A DNA stretch of 64,000 nt from an uncultured Aquimarina sp. (GTDB lineage Bacteria > Bacteroidota > Bacteroidia > Flavobacteriales > Flavobacteriaceae), in assembly GCF_947492965.1 (NCBI RefSeq), contig NZ_CANLOZ010000013.1, positions 1 through 64,000 on the forward strand, given 5' to 3'. This document shows, piece by piece, positions 33,659 through 42,061 of the stretch (positions are counted from its first letter, which is position 1; each line of letters begins with the position of its first letter). Position numbers and translations under genes: made by a program. Under the pieces are notes generated by a model. The model made no database searches. It worked only from the letters and a program-made list of their open reading frames with translations, and had not been told where the DNA came from.

Positions 33659-35752
33659 ATGAGTAAAGCTGTTTATATTGCTACTATAGAACCTAATAGT
33701 GGTAAATCAATTGTCGTACTAGGATTGATGAGAATGCTACTGGGAAAAGTAGCCAAAGTGGGTTATTTTAGACCTATTATAGATGATCCTAAAGAAGGAG
33801 AAATCGATAATCATATCAATACGGTAATTTCACATTTCGAATTAGATATCAATTTTAAAAACACCTACGCTTTTACACGAAGCGAGGTTTTACAAAAATA
33901 TAACCAAGGTAGATCAGGAGCGATTATTGATGGTATTATTGAGAAGTATAAAAATTTAGAGGAGAAGTTTGATTTTATTCTTGTAGAGGGAACTGATTTT
34001 TCTGATGAAGGAAGTATTATAGAATTTGATATCAATGTAATAATTGCCAAAAATTTAGGAATCCCTTCTATTATTGTTGCTAGTGGTGTTGACAAGACGA
34101 ACGATGAGATTTCTGGAAATTTAAAATTAGCATATGACACCTTTACAAGCAAAGATGCAGAAGTGTTAGCAATAGTGGCTAATAAAGTGGTCGATGGATG
34201 TGAGAGAGAGCTGAAAGCAAAGTTAGAAAAGGATTTTGATAATGATATAGAGAAAATTGTAATCCCTAAAATTGGAACTTTAATCAATCCTACTATCAAA
34301 GAAATAGTTAAAGAATTAGAAGGAAAAGTTCTTTTTGGGAAAGAATTTTTAAATAATCAAGCGGGGAGTTTTGGTGTTGGAGCAATGCAGTTGCGAAATT
34401 ACCTTACACATCTCAAAGACAACAGTTTAGTTATTACTCCTGGAGATCGAGCGGATATAATTTTAGGAGTATTACAAGCGAATATATCTGATAATTATCC
34501 TAAAATTTCTGCGATTATTCTTACTGGAGGAATAATTCCTGAAGAACCAATTTTAAAATTAATTGAAGGAGTTTCACTCTCTGTACCTATTATTTCGGTA
34601 GCTCAAGGAACCTTTTCCATAACGAATAGAATTGGTGCTATACGATCAAAAATTTATGCAGATAATCTTCTAAAGATCAATACATCCATTAGTACGTTTG
34701 AAAAGTATGTGGATGAGGATCGTTTGGTAGATCCGTTGATAACATTTGAATCAGATAGTTTAACACCAAGTATGTTTCAGTATAACCTTCTGAAACGAGC
34801 ACTAAAGAATAAAAAACATATTGTCTTGCCTGAAGGTTCTGATGAACGAATTTTAAGGGCTACATACAGGTTGCAAGCTTCTAATGTTGTAGATGTAACG
34901 CTCATTGGAGATGAGAAAAAAATAAAAACGAAAGCTACAAAACTTGATATTCCTATAGATTTTGATAAAGTTAAAATTATCTCACCTACGAAATCACCAC
35001 ATTTTGAAGATTATGTGCAAACGTTTTATGAATTGAGGAAACATAAAAATGTAAATCTCGATATGGCTAGAGATATGATGGCGGATGTTTCTTATTTTGG
35101 TACTATGATGATCTATAAAGGACATGCAGATGGAATGGTATCAGGCGCGGTTCATACGACACAACATACAATAAGACCAGCTTTACAGTTTATTAAAACC
35201 AAACCAGGTGTAAAAGTAGTTTCATCTGTATTTTTTATGTGTTTAGATGATAGAGTTTCTGTTTTTGGGGACTGCGCAATTAATCCAAATCCAAATGCAG
35301 AACAATTGGCAGAAATTGCTATTTCTTCTGCTCGATCTGCAGCGGCGTTTGGTATAGAACCAAAAGTTGCCATGTTGTCTTATTCTTCCGGTACTTCTGG
35401 AAAGGGAGAAGATGTAGAAACGGTACGAGAGGCTACTAAAATTGTAAAAGAAAAACATCCAGAATTAAAGATTGAAGGTCCTATACAATACGATGCTGCT
35501 GTAGATATGCGAGTGGGGCAGAGTAAACTTCCAGATTCTGAAGTAGCCGGACAAGCTAGTGTTTTAATATTTCCTGATCTTAATACTGGTAATAATACTT
35601 ATAAAGCGGTGCAGCGAGAGACAGGAGCATTAGCCATTGGCCCTATGTTACAAGGATTGAATAAACCAGTAAATGATCTGAGTAGAGGGTGTACTGTGGA
35701 TGATGTATATAATACCGTAATTATAACGGCAATTCAGGCGCAAGGATTGTAA
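33659..35752 (+). CDS. pta: Phosphate acetyltransferase
   Basis: 697-aa long-form Pta: acetyl-CoA plus phosphate gives acetyl phosphate and CoA. N-terminal BioD-like/AAA domain (~1-220; YIATIEPNSGKSIVVLGLM), a DRTGG domain (~225-330; SFGVGAMQLRNYL, LVITPGDRADIILGV), and the catalytic C-terminal PTA_PTB domain (~370-697; HIVLPEGSDERILRATY, MVSGAVHTTQHTIRPALQ, SVFFMCLDDRVSVFGDCAIN, AMLSYSSGTSGKG, VLIFPDLNTGNNTYKAVQR). The ATG at 33659 is chosen because it gives MSKAVYIATIEPN, the family start; the earlier GTG/ATG frame at 33617 overlaps the promoter box. ackA follows 14 nt downstream. Confidence 0.96.
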   Translation: MSKAVYIATIEPNSGKSIVVLGLMRMLLGKVAKVGYFRPIIDDPKEGEIDNHINTVISHFELDINFKNTYAFTRSEVLQKYNQGRSGAIIDGIIEKYKNLEEKFDFILVEGTDFSDEGSIIEFDINVIIAKNLGIPSIIVASGVDKTNDEISGNLKLAYDTFTSKDAEVLAIVANKVVDGCERELKAKLEKDFDNDIEKIVIPKIGTLINPTIKEIVKELEGKVLFGKEFLNNQAGSFGVGAMQLRNYLTHLKDNSLVITPGDRADIILGVLQANISDNYPKISAIILTGGIIPEEPILKLIEGVSLSVPIISVAQGTFSITNRIGAIRSKIYADNLLKINTSISTFEKYVDEDRLVDPLITFESDSLTPSMFQYNLLKRALKNKKHIVLPEGSDERILRATYRLQASNVVDVTLIGDEKKIKTKATKLDIPIDFDKVKIISPTKSPHFEDYVQTFYELRKHKNVNLDMARDMMADVSYFGTMMIYKGHADGMVSGAVHTTQHTIRPALQFIKTKPGVKVVSSVFFMCLDDRVSVFGDCAINPNPNAEQLAEIAISSARSAAAFGIEPKVAMLSYSSGTSGKGEDVETVREATKIVKEKHPELKIEGPIQYDAAVDMRVGQSKLPDSEVAGQASVLIFPDLNTGNNTYKAVQRETGALAIGPMLQGLNKPVNDLSRGCTVDDVYNTVIITAIQAQGL

Positions 35753-35766
35753 AATTAGAATAGTAT

Positions 35767-36951
35767 ATGAAAATATTAGTACTAAACTCTGGGAGTTCGT
35801 CGATAAAGTTTCAATTGTTTCAAATGCCTTCTGAAGAAGTTATATGTTCTGGATTGGTAGAGCGTATTGGATTGGAAAATGCTAAAATAAGTTTTAAAAC
35901 AGCCAGTCTTAGCATAGAAGATATCGAAGATATTCCTAATCATAAAATAGGATTGCAGTTAGTTGCATCTTATTTATTACATCCCGAAAAAGGAGTTGTT
36001 TCAGAATCATCTGAGATTGATATTGTTGGGCATAGAGTAGTTCATGGAGGTAGTACTTTTGCAAAAACGACTGCAATAACTTCAGAAGTGAAAGAAGAGA
36101 TAGAAAGACTTTCCACTTTGGCGCCACTTCATAACCCAGCAAATTTACAAGGTATTTTAGTCTCTGAAGAAATATTTACGGATGCTAAGCAAGTGGCAGT
36201 TTTTGATACAGCATTTCATCAAACAATGCCTGTAGAAGCATATAAGTATGCAATTCCTAATGCTTTTATAGAAGAAAACGACATAAGAGTGTATGGTTTT
36301 CATGGAACAAGCCATAAATATGTATCTGAAAAAGCGATAGAGTTTTTAGATAAACAAAACGCAAAGGTTATTACTATTCATTTAGGAAATGGATGTAGTA
36401 TGACGGCTGTTAAAGATGGAAAAAGTATTGATCATACCTTAGGCTTTGCACCGATGAATGGATTGATCATGGGAACAAGATCTGGTGACATTGATCCTGC
36501 AGTAATTTTCTACATGGTAAACTCACTCGGATATTCCTTAGATGAAGTTAATTCGCTATTGCAAAAGGAAAGTGGTATGTTGGGATTAACGGGTTATAGT
36601 GATTTACGAGATATTGAATCTGAAGCAGAAAAGGGTAATATCGCTTGTAAGGAAGCATTAGCAATGAACGCATATCGAATCAAAAAGTTTATTGGTGCCT
36701 ATGCTGCGATCATGAATGGTTTAGATGGTATTGTTTTCACCGCTGGTATTGGAGAGAATTCTGATCTAATGAGAAAATTAGTTTGTGAAGAATTAGGATT
36801 TATGGGTATAGTATTAGATGAGGAACAAAATAAAATCCGCTCTAAAGAAATAAGAGATATTAGTGATGATACTTCTAAAGTTAAAATAGTAGTCATACCC
36901 ACGAATGAAGAATTGGAAATAGCCAAGCAATCATTTCAATTGGTTTCATAA
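35767..36951 (+). CDS. ackA: Acetate kinase
   Basis: 394-aa acetate kinase (family ~400 aa): acetyl phosphate plus ADP gives acetate and ATP. Seen: MKILVLNSGSSSIKFQLF (phosphate-binding start), VGHRVVHGGSTF, the catalytic Asp region VAVFDTAFHQTMP, YGFHGTSHKYVSEKA, ITIHLGNGCSMTAVKDGKS, GLIMGTRSGDIDPA, and the C-terminal GENSDLMRKLVCEELGFMGI. It forms an operon with pta (14-nt gap) for substrate-level ATP formation and overflow acetate. A 12-13-bp bidirectional terminator follows immediately. Confidence 0.97.
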   Translation: MKILVLNSGSSSIKFQLFQMPSEEVICSGLVERIGLENAKISFKTASLSIEDIEDIPNHKIGLQLVASYLLHPEKGVVSESSEIDIVGHRVVHGGSTFAKTTAITSEVKEEIERLSTLAPLHNPANLQGILVSEEIFTDAKQVAVFDTAFHQTMPVEAYKYAIPNAFIEENDIRVYGFHGTSHKYVSEKAIEFLDKQNAKVITIHLGNGCSMTAVKDGKSIDHTLGFAPMNGLIMGTRSGDIDPAVIFYMVNSLGYSLDEVNSLLQKESGMLGLTGYSDLRDIESEAEKGNIACKEALAMNAYRIKKFIGAYAAIMNGLDGIVFTAGIGENSDLMRKLVCEELGFMGIVLDEEQNKIRSKEIRDISDDTSKVKIVVIPTNEELEIAKQSFQLVS

Positions 36952-36954
36952 TAA

Positions 36955-36990
36955 AAGAGATTACCAAAACTCTACAATTGGTAATCTCTT
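36955..36990. terminator. Bidirectional terminator, ackA / peptide copy 2
   Basis: Arms 36955-36966 and 36979-36990, core AGAGATTACCA and its complement, 12 bp perfect, loop of ~12 nt. It lies 3 nt after ackA and 28 nt before the end of the - peptide gene. Confidence 0.85.
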
Positions 36991-37017
36991 AACTTCCTTA
37001 CTAAATTTGATGCTTAT

Positions 37018-37206
37018 TTATGCCCAAATACATGTGCCATTTGGTTGACAGTACCCAAAATCACAAAATTCAAATCCATTAAACATTTGACAACACTTTC
37101 GTGGTGGTCCACAGTATACAAAGCGACGATTTGCAGCTCCTGTTATCTGTTTTTGATCTTTTTTTGTTAATGCTTTAATTCCTTTTAGTTCTAAGATTTT
37201 TTTCAT
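37018..37206 (-). CDS. Double-glycine-type-leader Cys-rich peptide (copy 2)
   Basis: 62-aa peptide. Leader MKKILELKGIKALTKKDQ then KQITGA; the cleavage-like motif is Gly-Ala instead of Gly-Gly. Core of ~38 residues with six Cys (YCG, KCC, EFC, GYC, GTC), sharing the FC-x2-G-x-C-x4-C end pattern with copies 3 and 4. It starts 22 nt after the stop of copy 3, so the two are likely cotranscribed. The 5' context TTTACACAATGAAAAAA is shared with copies 3 and 4. No partner enzyme is visible. Confidence 0.75.
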   Translation of the reverse strand: MKKILELKGIKALTKKDQKQITGAANRRFVYCGPPRKCCQMFNGFEFCDFGYCQPNGTCIWA

Positions 37207-37228
37207 TGTGTAAATTATTTAAGTTGAT

Positions 37229-37429
37229 TTAATAAAGAATGCAACCTCCGTTGCCAGTGCATCGTCCAGGTTCGCAAAAGCTAAAGTTACCATAACTGAT
37301 ACGACATCTATTCCCTGTACCAAAAGGGTTAGAGGAACAACAACTAATAATAGTTCCAGCACCTTTGATAGATCTTTGTTGTCCTTTACTCAGTGTTTGA
37401 ACACCATTTAATTCTAAAATTTTTTTCAT
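37229..37429 (-). CDS. Double-glycine-type-leader Cys-rich peptide (copy 3)
   Basis: 66-aa peptide. Leader MKKILELNGVQTLSKGQQ then RSIKGA. Core with six Cys: SCC, NRC, SFC, GRC, GGC, ending ILY. It is close to copy 4 over the whole length (same SFCEPGRCT block and ILY end), so the two come from a recent duplication. First gene of a two-peptide unit with copy 2; 217 nt separate it from the end of copy 4. Confidence 0.78.
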   Translation of the reverse strand: MKKILELNGVQTLSKGQQRSIKGAGTIISCCSSNPFGTGNRCRISYGNFSFCEPGRCTGNGGCILY

Positions 37430-37607
37430 CGTGTAAGTATTTAAAGTTATTTGTTCTTACCAAGATACTTAAGGTTAGAGAGTAAAAACAAAACTTGATG
37501 CTTGAGATTTATAAATTTAAAGAACACTATCTGCGTTATTTTAGTAGTAAAAATATTTTAAATCAATTGTTTAAGTGTGATAGAAGGAATTGATGATTAA
37601 AAAAGAG

Positions 37608-37634
37608 ACCTTACTTAAAGATCTCTTTTTATAT
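37608..37634 (-). terminator. Terminator of peptide copy 4
   Basis: AAAAAGAGA and TCTCTTTTT arms (9 bp, roughly 37601-37609 and 37622-37630) separated by ~13 nt, with a T-run on either strand; just beyond the stop of copy 4 at 37647. Edge positions are approximate. Confidence 0.65.
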
Positions 37635-37646
37635 GGATTTGATTTT

Positions 37647-37847
37647 TTAGTATAGGATACAACCACCCCAATTTGTACATCTTCCTGGTTCACAAAAACT
37701 CCCACCTGGATAGCTAATGCGACATTTATTTCCTCCTCCTCTTGGGTTTGGATTACAACAAGTAATGCTAGTCATAGCTCCTTTAATTGATCGTTGTTGC
37801 GCTTTACTTAATTCTTGAATTCCGTCTAATTCTAAGATTTTTTTCAT
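37647..37847 (-). CDS. Double-glycine-type-leader Cys-rich peptide (copy 4)
   Basis: 66-aa peptide starting at the ATG at 37847 (the longer frame to 37874 adds residues outside the conserved leader). Leader MKKILELDGIQELSKAQQ then RSIKGA; core with six Cys (TCC, NKC, SFC, GRC, GGC) ending ILY. Very similar to copy 3, with differences mainly in the loop NPRGGGNK versus NPFGTGNR and in TNWGG versus TGNGG. It has its own terminator. The function is unknown; secreted disulfide-bonded or modified peptide is the leading idea. Confidence 0.78.
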   Translation of the reverse strand: MKKILELDGIQELSKAQQRSIKGAMTSITCCNPNPRGGGNKCRISYPGGSFCEPGRCTNWGGCILY

Positions 37848-38200
37848 TGTGTAAGATGTTTTAAAGTTAATCACTTAAAATTAGTTGAATTTTCCCTAAA
37901 TCAAATACGTGAAAAACTTTTACTTCTTGTGGTTTTAGAGTTTTTTAAATGATAATTGGAAATAAGACAAACGTGAATGCAATACTATTCTTATACTTCG
38001 GTGTAGGAAACAACTTATTAACAATGGTTGTAAAGCGCTAATTGCTTGTTTTTTAGCTGGTTATATGTTTCGTAAAGGCTAAATTGAAGATTGTCAACAT
38101 ATTGCGTAATGATTTGATAACATTTGCCTATGGTAAATGTAACAAAATAGTCATAGCTTCGGAACGTTAAAATACACTAACCTAACTCACAACACACGAA
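37848..38200. other. Intergenic region, peptide copy 4 to endonuclease gene
   Basis: 353 nt between divergent genes. AT-rich; no full promoter match, RNA structure or ORF recognised on either strand. It must hold the promoters of both flanking genes. Confidence 0.4.
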
Positions 38201-40408
38201 ATGAAAAAAATACTACTGATGTTAGTAATGGTTTATACCGTTACTAGTTTTGGTCAAATTCCATCGTATTATAATGATGTGAATCTTTCTTTATCAGGAC
38301 AAGCTTTAAAAAATGAACTAGCTTCCAAAGTAACAAATACGCAAACAACAATATTATCATATACGCCTGGTGTATGGGATGCTTTAAAACAAACAGATTT
38401 AGACCCTTCTAATTCTTCTAGAGTGATATTGATCTATGGCTTCAGTGATACCGATGGCAATTCTACCACTGATAGAACAAGAGGAGTAGATAATAATGGA
38501 GGAGGCTCTACGGATTGGAATAGAGAGCATGTGTATCCAAGATCACTAGGAAATCCGAATCTAGGAAGTACAGGTCCTGGTTCCGATGCACATCATTTAA
38601 GGCCTTCTGATGTGCAAAGAAATTCTAGTAGAGGAAATAGAAAATTTGCAGATGGTTCTGGTAATTCTGGAGTAACGGCACAGGGATATTGGTATCCTGG
38701 AGATGAGTTTAAAGGAGATGTCGCTAGAATGATGATGTTTATGTATATCCGTTATGGTAATCGATGTTTACCTTCTAACGTAGGAGTAGGAACTGCAGTT
38801 GCTAACGACACGGATATGATTCAGTTATTCTTAGAGTGGAATGCAGAAGATCCTGTGACTCAGTTAGAATTACAAAGGAATCCGATCATAGAAAATTTAC
38901 AAGGAAATAGAAATCCTTTTATTGATAATCCTGCGTTCGCAACTCAGATTTGGGGTGGACCACAGGCCGAAGATCGTTTTGGGAATACTGGTGGAGATAC
39001 AGAATCTCCAAGTATACCTGCTGCTTTAACTGCATCTAATATTACGACCACTTCAGCTCAGTTATCCTGGAATGCTTCTTCTGATAATGTCGGAGTTACA
39101 GGGTATGATGTATATCGTAATGGATCTTTGTTAAGTTCAACTTCAAATACAAGTTATACTGTAACAGCTTTATCTCCTGCTACAACGTATACCTTTGCGG
39201 TAAGAGCCAAAGATGCTGCAGGTAATGTTTCTGGATTAAGTACTTCTATTAATGTCACTACCGAAAATACTTCGGGTGGTGGAAATACATTATGTAGTTC
39301 AGATATAACAACGTTTCCTTATAGTCAAGGTTTTGAAAATACTATTGGTCAATGGAGGCAAGCTGGTTCTGGAGATGATTTTAATTGGGCAACACGTTCG
39401 GGTAGTACCCCCTCATCAGGAACAGGACCAAGTAGTGCAAGCGAAGGATCTTATTATTTGTATATGGAGTCATCTACTCCAAACTACTCAAATAAAAGAG
39501 CTATTTTATATTCTCCTTGTTTTGATATTACTAACGAAAGTGAAGCAACTTTTTCCTTTAAATATCATATGTACGGAGCTTCTAATATGGGAAGTCTTTC
39601 TCTCGAGGCTAGTCTTAATGGAACAAGCTGGACAACAATTTGGAGTCTTTCTGGAAATCAAGGGAATTCCTGGAAAACAGCTAATGTTAGTTTAGAAAAT
39701 TATGTAGGCCAAAGAGTACAATTGCGTTTTAATGGAGTTACAGGCACTACTTGGCAAGGGGATATGGCTGTAGATGCTATAGAACTGTCTACTTCTGGAA
39801 ATACAGGAGGTGGATCTACTACTAGTGATGTGAATGTAAGAATTACCTTTGATAATTATCCTGAAGAAACAAGCTGGGAAATACGAAATGATAGTAATCA
39901 AGTTGTTTTTTCTGGAGGTACTTATGGATCACAAGCAGATGGTTCTACAATCAATTTATCCAGAACGTTAGATAATGGTTGTTATACATTTATTATCTAC
40001 GACACCTATGGCGACGGTATTTGTTGTAGTTATGGTAACGGTTCTTATGCATTAACGGATGCTACAGGTACTACACTGGTTTCAGGAGGTTCATTTGGAT
40101 CACAAGAAAGTAATAATTTTTGTGTAGGAAATTCTGTAAGAAGTTCAGTACCTGAATCTAATTTTAAGGAAGTTTCTAATGTTTTTGATTTTAGTTTTTA
40201 CCCAAATCCAGTGAAAGAAACATTAACGATACAGTCCGAGTATAGTATTTCTGGAAAATATGAAATCATAAATTATACAGGGCAAATATTAAAAACTGGA
40301 TCAATTACAAAAGATCCTATTAGACTTGAAGGGATATCCTCAGGTATCTACTTTATTAAATTGACGAATGGTGAAGAAAAGTTAGTCAAAAAGTTTACAA
40401 AAGAATAA
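38201..40408 (+). CDS. Secreted endonuclease I with FN3, MAM-like and type A sorting domains
   Basis: 735-aa extracellular nuclease. Signal peptide MKKILLMLVMVYTVTSFGQ; endonuclease I domain ~25-260 with the metal/active-site block STDWNREHVYPRSLG and DAHHLRPSDVQRNSSRGN; FN3 domain ~265-355 (PAALTASNITTTSAQLSW); a MAM/jelly-roll-like adhesive domain ~365-535 (FPYSQGFENTIGQWRQ); a second beta domain ~545-645 (GCYTFIIYDTYGDGICCSYGNG); and a C-terminal type A sorting domain (FSFYPNPVKETLTIQS, SGIYFIKLTNGEEKLVKKF) for type IX secretion. It likely degrades extracellular DNA for nutrient use or biofilm turnover. A clear terminator follows. Confidence 0.93.
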   Translation: MKKILLMLVMVYTVTSFGQIPSYYNDVNLSLSGQALKNELASKVTNTQTTILSYTPGVWDALKQTDLDPSNSSRVILIYGFSDTDGNSTTDRTRGVDNNGGGSTDWNREHVYPRSLGNPNLGSTGPGSDAHHLRPSDVQRNSSRGNRKFADGSGNSGVTAQGYWYPGDEFKGDVARMMMFMYIRYGNRCLPSNVGVGTAVANDTDMIQLFLEWNAEDPVTQLELQRNPIIENLQGNRNPFIDNPAFATQIWGGPQAEDRFGNTGGDTESPSIPAALTASNITTTSAQLSWNASSDNVGVTGYDVYRNGSLLSSTSNTSYTVTALSPATTYTFAVRAKDAAGNVSGLSTSINVTTENTSGGGNTLCSSDITTFPYSQGFENTIGQWRQAGSGDDFNWATRSGSTPSSGTGPSSASEGSYYLYMESSTPNYSNKRAILYSPCFDITNESEATFSFKYHMYGASNMGSLSLEASLNGTSWTTIWSLSGNQGNSWKTANVSLENYVGQRVQLRFNGVTGTTWQGDMAVDAIELSTSGNTGGGSTTSDVNVRITFDNYPEETSWEIRNDSNQVVFSGGTYGSQADGSTINLSRTLDNGCYTFIIYDTYGDGICCSYGNGSYALTDATGTTLVSGGSFGSQESNNFCVGNSVRSSVPESNFKEVSNVFDFSFYPNPVKETLTIQSEYSISGKYEIINYTGQILKTGSITKDPIRLEGISSGIYFIKLTNGEEKLVKKFTKE

Positions 40409-40433
40409 TCATCTCTTTTTAAGTGTTATATAC

Positions 40434-40470
40434 ATAACCTCTACTTTATGATGAAGTAGAGGTTATTTTT
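40434..40470. terminator. Terminator of the endonuclease gene
   Basis: Perfect 13-bp stem (ATAACCTCTACTT at 40434-40446, complement at 40454-40466), 7-nt loop, T-run to 40470. Also usable from the opposite strand for the PfpI-like gene. Confidence 0.88.
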
Positions 40471-40522
40471 AGTAAGTATAATTTATAATATAAAGTATAT
40501 AAAAGTTGAGCTTGTACTTACT

Positions 40523-41299
40523 TTATTGAAGTTGATGAAGTAATTTTTCTGCAACCAGTTCAGATGATGCTGGATTTTGACCTGTAATTATTAATCCATC
40601 TTCAAGGGCATAAGGAGCCCAATCATCTCCTTTAGAGTATTCTGCTCCATTGTTTATAAGCATGTCTTCCACTAAAAAAGGAACTATGTCTGTTAGTTGT
40701 ACAGCAGCTTCTTCAGAGTTAGAAAATCCAGTTACTTTTTTATCTTTTACCAGAGAAACTCCATCAGCGGTTTGTGTGTTTTTAAAAATTGCAGGTGCAT
40801 GACATACTGCAGCTACAGGTTTGTTCTGATTGTAAAAAGCTTCAATCAGTGAGATTGATTTTTTATCATTAGCTAAATCCCATAATGGTCCGTGACCACC
40901 AGGATAAAAAATAGCGTCATAATCTTCAGCTTTGATTTCTGAAAGTGCGATTGAATTTTTTAGTTTATCCTGTGTTTCTGGATCTTGATCAAACCTTTTA
41001 GTAGCATCAGTTTGAAAATCTGGTAATTCACTCTTAGGATCAATTGGAGGTTGCCCTCCTTTTGGAGAAGCAATAGTAATAGCTACCCCTTTATCTTTTA
41101 GAAAATAGTAAGGAGCTGCAAATTCTTCTACCCAAAATCCAGTTTTTTCTCCCGTATCTCCTAATTCATCATGACTTGTTAATACGAATAATACATTTTT
41201 CATGTTATTTGTTTTTTTAGTTATGCTTTTATCATTATTGTGATTTCCACAAGAAATCAATAGTAGTGAAGCAATAATCAAATAGGTAAATTTTCTCAT
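40523..41299 (-). CDS. DJ-1/PfpI family (type 1 glutamine amidotransferase-like) protein, lipoprotein signal
   Basis: 258-aa protein. The nucleophile elbow is AAVCHAPAIF (Cys ~180); other family phrases are LGDTGEKTGFWVEEFAAPYY, ITIASPKGGQPPIDPKS and YDAIFYPGGHGPLWDLA, which resemble the Hsp31/YajL-like glyoxalase-III or chaperone group. The N-terminus (MRKFTYLIIASLLLISCGN) has a lipobox, suggesting an envelope location; an internal Met at ~33 would give the cytoplasmic form. Stress-related deglycase, glyoxalase or protease activities are reported for relatives; this one is untested. The Crp/Fnr-type gene upstream is on the same strand but 94 nt away. Confidence 0.85.
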   Translation of the reverse strand: MRKFTYLIIASLLLISCGNHNNDKSITKKTNNMKNVLFVLTSHDELGDTGEKTGFWVEEFAAPYYFLKDKGVAITIASPKGGQPPIDPKSELPDFQTDATKRFDQDPETQDKLKNSIALSEIKAEDYDAIFYPGGHGPLWDLANDKKSISLIEAFYNQNKPVAAVCHAPAIFKNTQTADGVSLVKDKKVTGFSNSEEAAVQLTDIVPFLVEDMLINNGAEYSKGDDWAPYALEDGLIITGQNPASSELVAEKLLHQLQ

Positions 41300-41393
41300 T
41301 GCTAGTTTCTTTTGAATAGTTGTTATTACATATATCTTTTCAAAATTACTATAACGTGATAACCAAAAAATTGATGTATGATAAGAAATGAAT

Positions 41394-41963
41394 TTAATTT
41401 CGTGCTATTTCTTTTCGTATTCGGCTAAGGCTTTCTGAAGTGATACCAAGATAAGAAGCGATATGATAATTTTTGACTAGCTGTTCTATATTTGGATAGG
41501 TATTTACAAAATCCAGATATCTTTCTTTTGCTGTTTTGGATAAATCTCCTATGATTCTCCTTTGGAAGGATCCGATGTAAGATTCTGTTTTAAATCTAAA
41601 ATATTCTTCTATTCCTGGGATCGTGGCACAGATTTCATTCATATCATCTCTGGAGAGCTTTAATAAAACAGCATCCTGTAGACATTCTATCTGGAGTATA
41701 GCTATTTCTTTTTTAAAAAAAGAAGTGTAATCGCTTATCCACCAATCAGTAATGGCAAACTGAATAGTATGTTCTTTAGCAGATATATCGGTAAAATACG
41801 ATCGCAAACATCCATGAACTACATAGTATTGATACCAGGTTGTATCACCAGGAAATAATAAGTTTTCTCCTTTGGAAATAGTAATCTTAGTAAGTTTTTC
41901 ATCAATCATTCGTTGATGTTCTTTACCTATATGATAACCTTTGAAGATGTTGGCAATATCCAT
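41394..41963 (-). CDS. Crp/Fnr family transcriptional regulator
   Basis: 189-aa regulator. The N-terminal ~120 residues form a cyclic-nucleotide-binding-like beta roll (KGENLLFPGDTTWYQYYVVHGCLRSYF); the end has a helix-turn-helix (VKNYHIASYLGITSESLSRIRKEIA) as in Crp_2 proteins of Bacteroidota. Residues for cAMP binding are not conserved by eye, so the ligand is unknown. It may regulate the nearby PfpI-like gene 94 nt downstream. Confidence 0.87.
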   Translation of the reverse strand: MDIANIFKGYHIGKEHQRMIDEKLTKITISKGENLLFPGDTTWYQYYVVHGCLRSYFTDISAKEHTIQFAITDWWISDYTSFFKKEIAILQIECLQDAVLLKLSRDDMNEICATIPGIEEYFRFKTESYIGSFQRRIIGDLSKTAKERYLDFVNTYPNIEQLVKNYHIASYLGITSESLSRIRKEIARN

Positions 41964-42004
41964 GTATGGTTAAAGTCTTAGAGTACGTACAAAAGTATAA
42001 AATA

Positions 42005-42035
42005 AGAGTCCGATTACAATTCATAATCGGACTCT
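42005..42035 (-). terminator. Terminator of dnaN
   Basis: Perfect 12-bp stem (AGAGTCCGATTA at 42005-42016, complement at 42024-42035), 7-nt loop, in the gap between dnaN and the Crp/Fnr-type gene. Confidence 0.85.
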
Positions 42036-42061
42036 GTTTGATATAATAAAGATGTATTTTT

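Noticed and set aside
33865..34299. 144-codon antisense ORF in pta
   Set aside because: Shadow of the conserved pta frame; Ser/Ile/Leu-rich product with no family signs.
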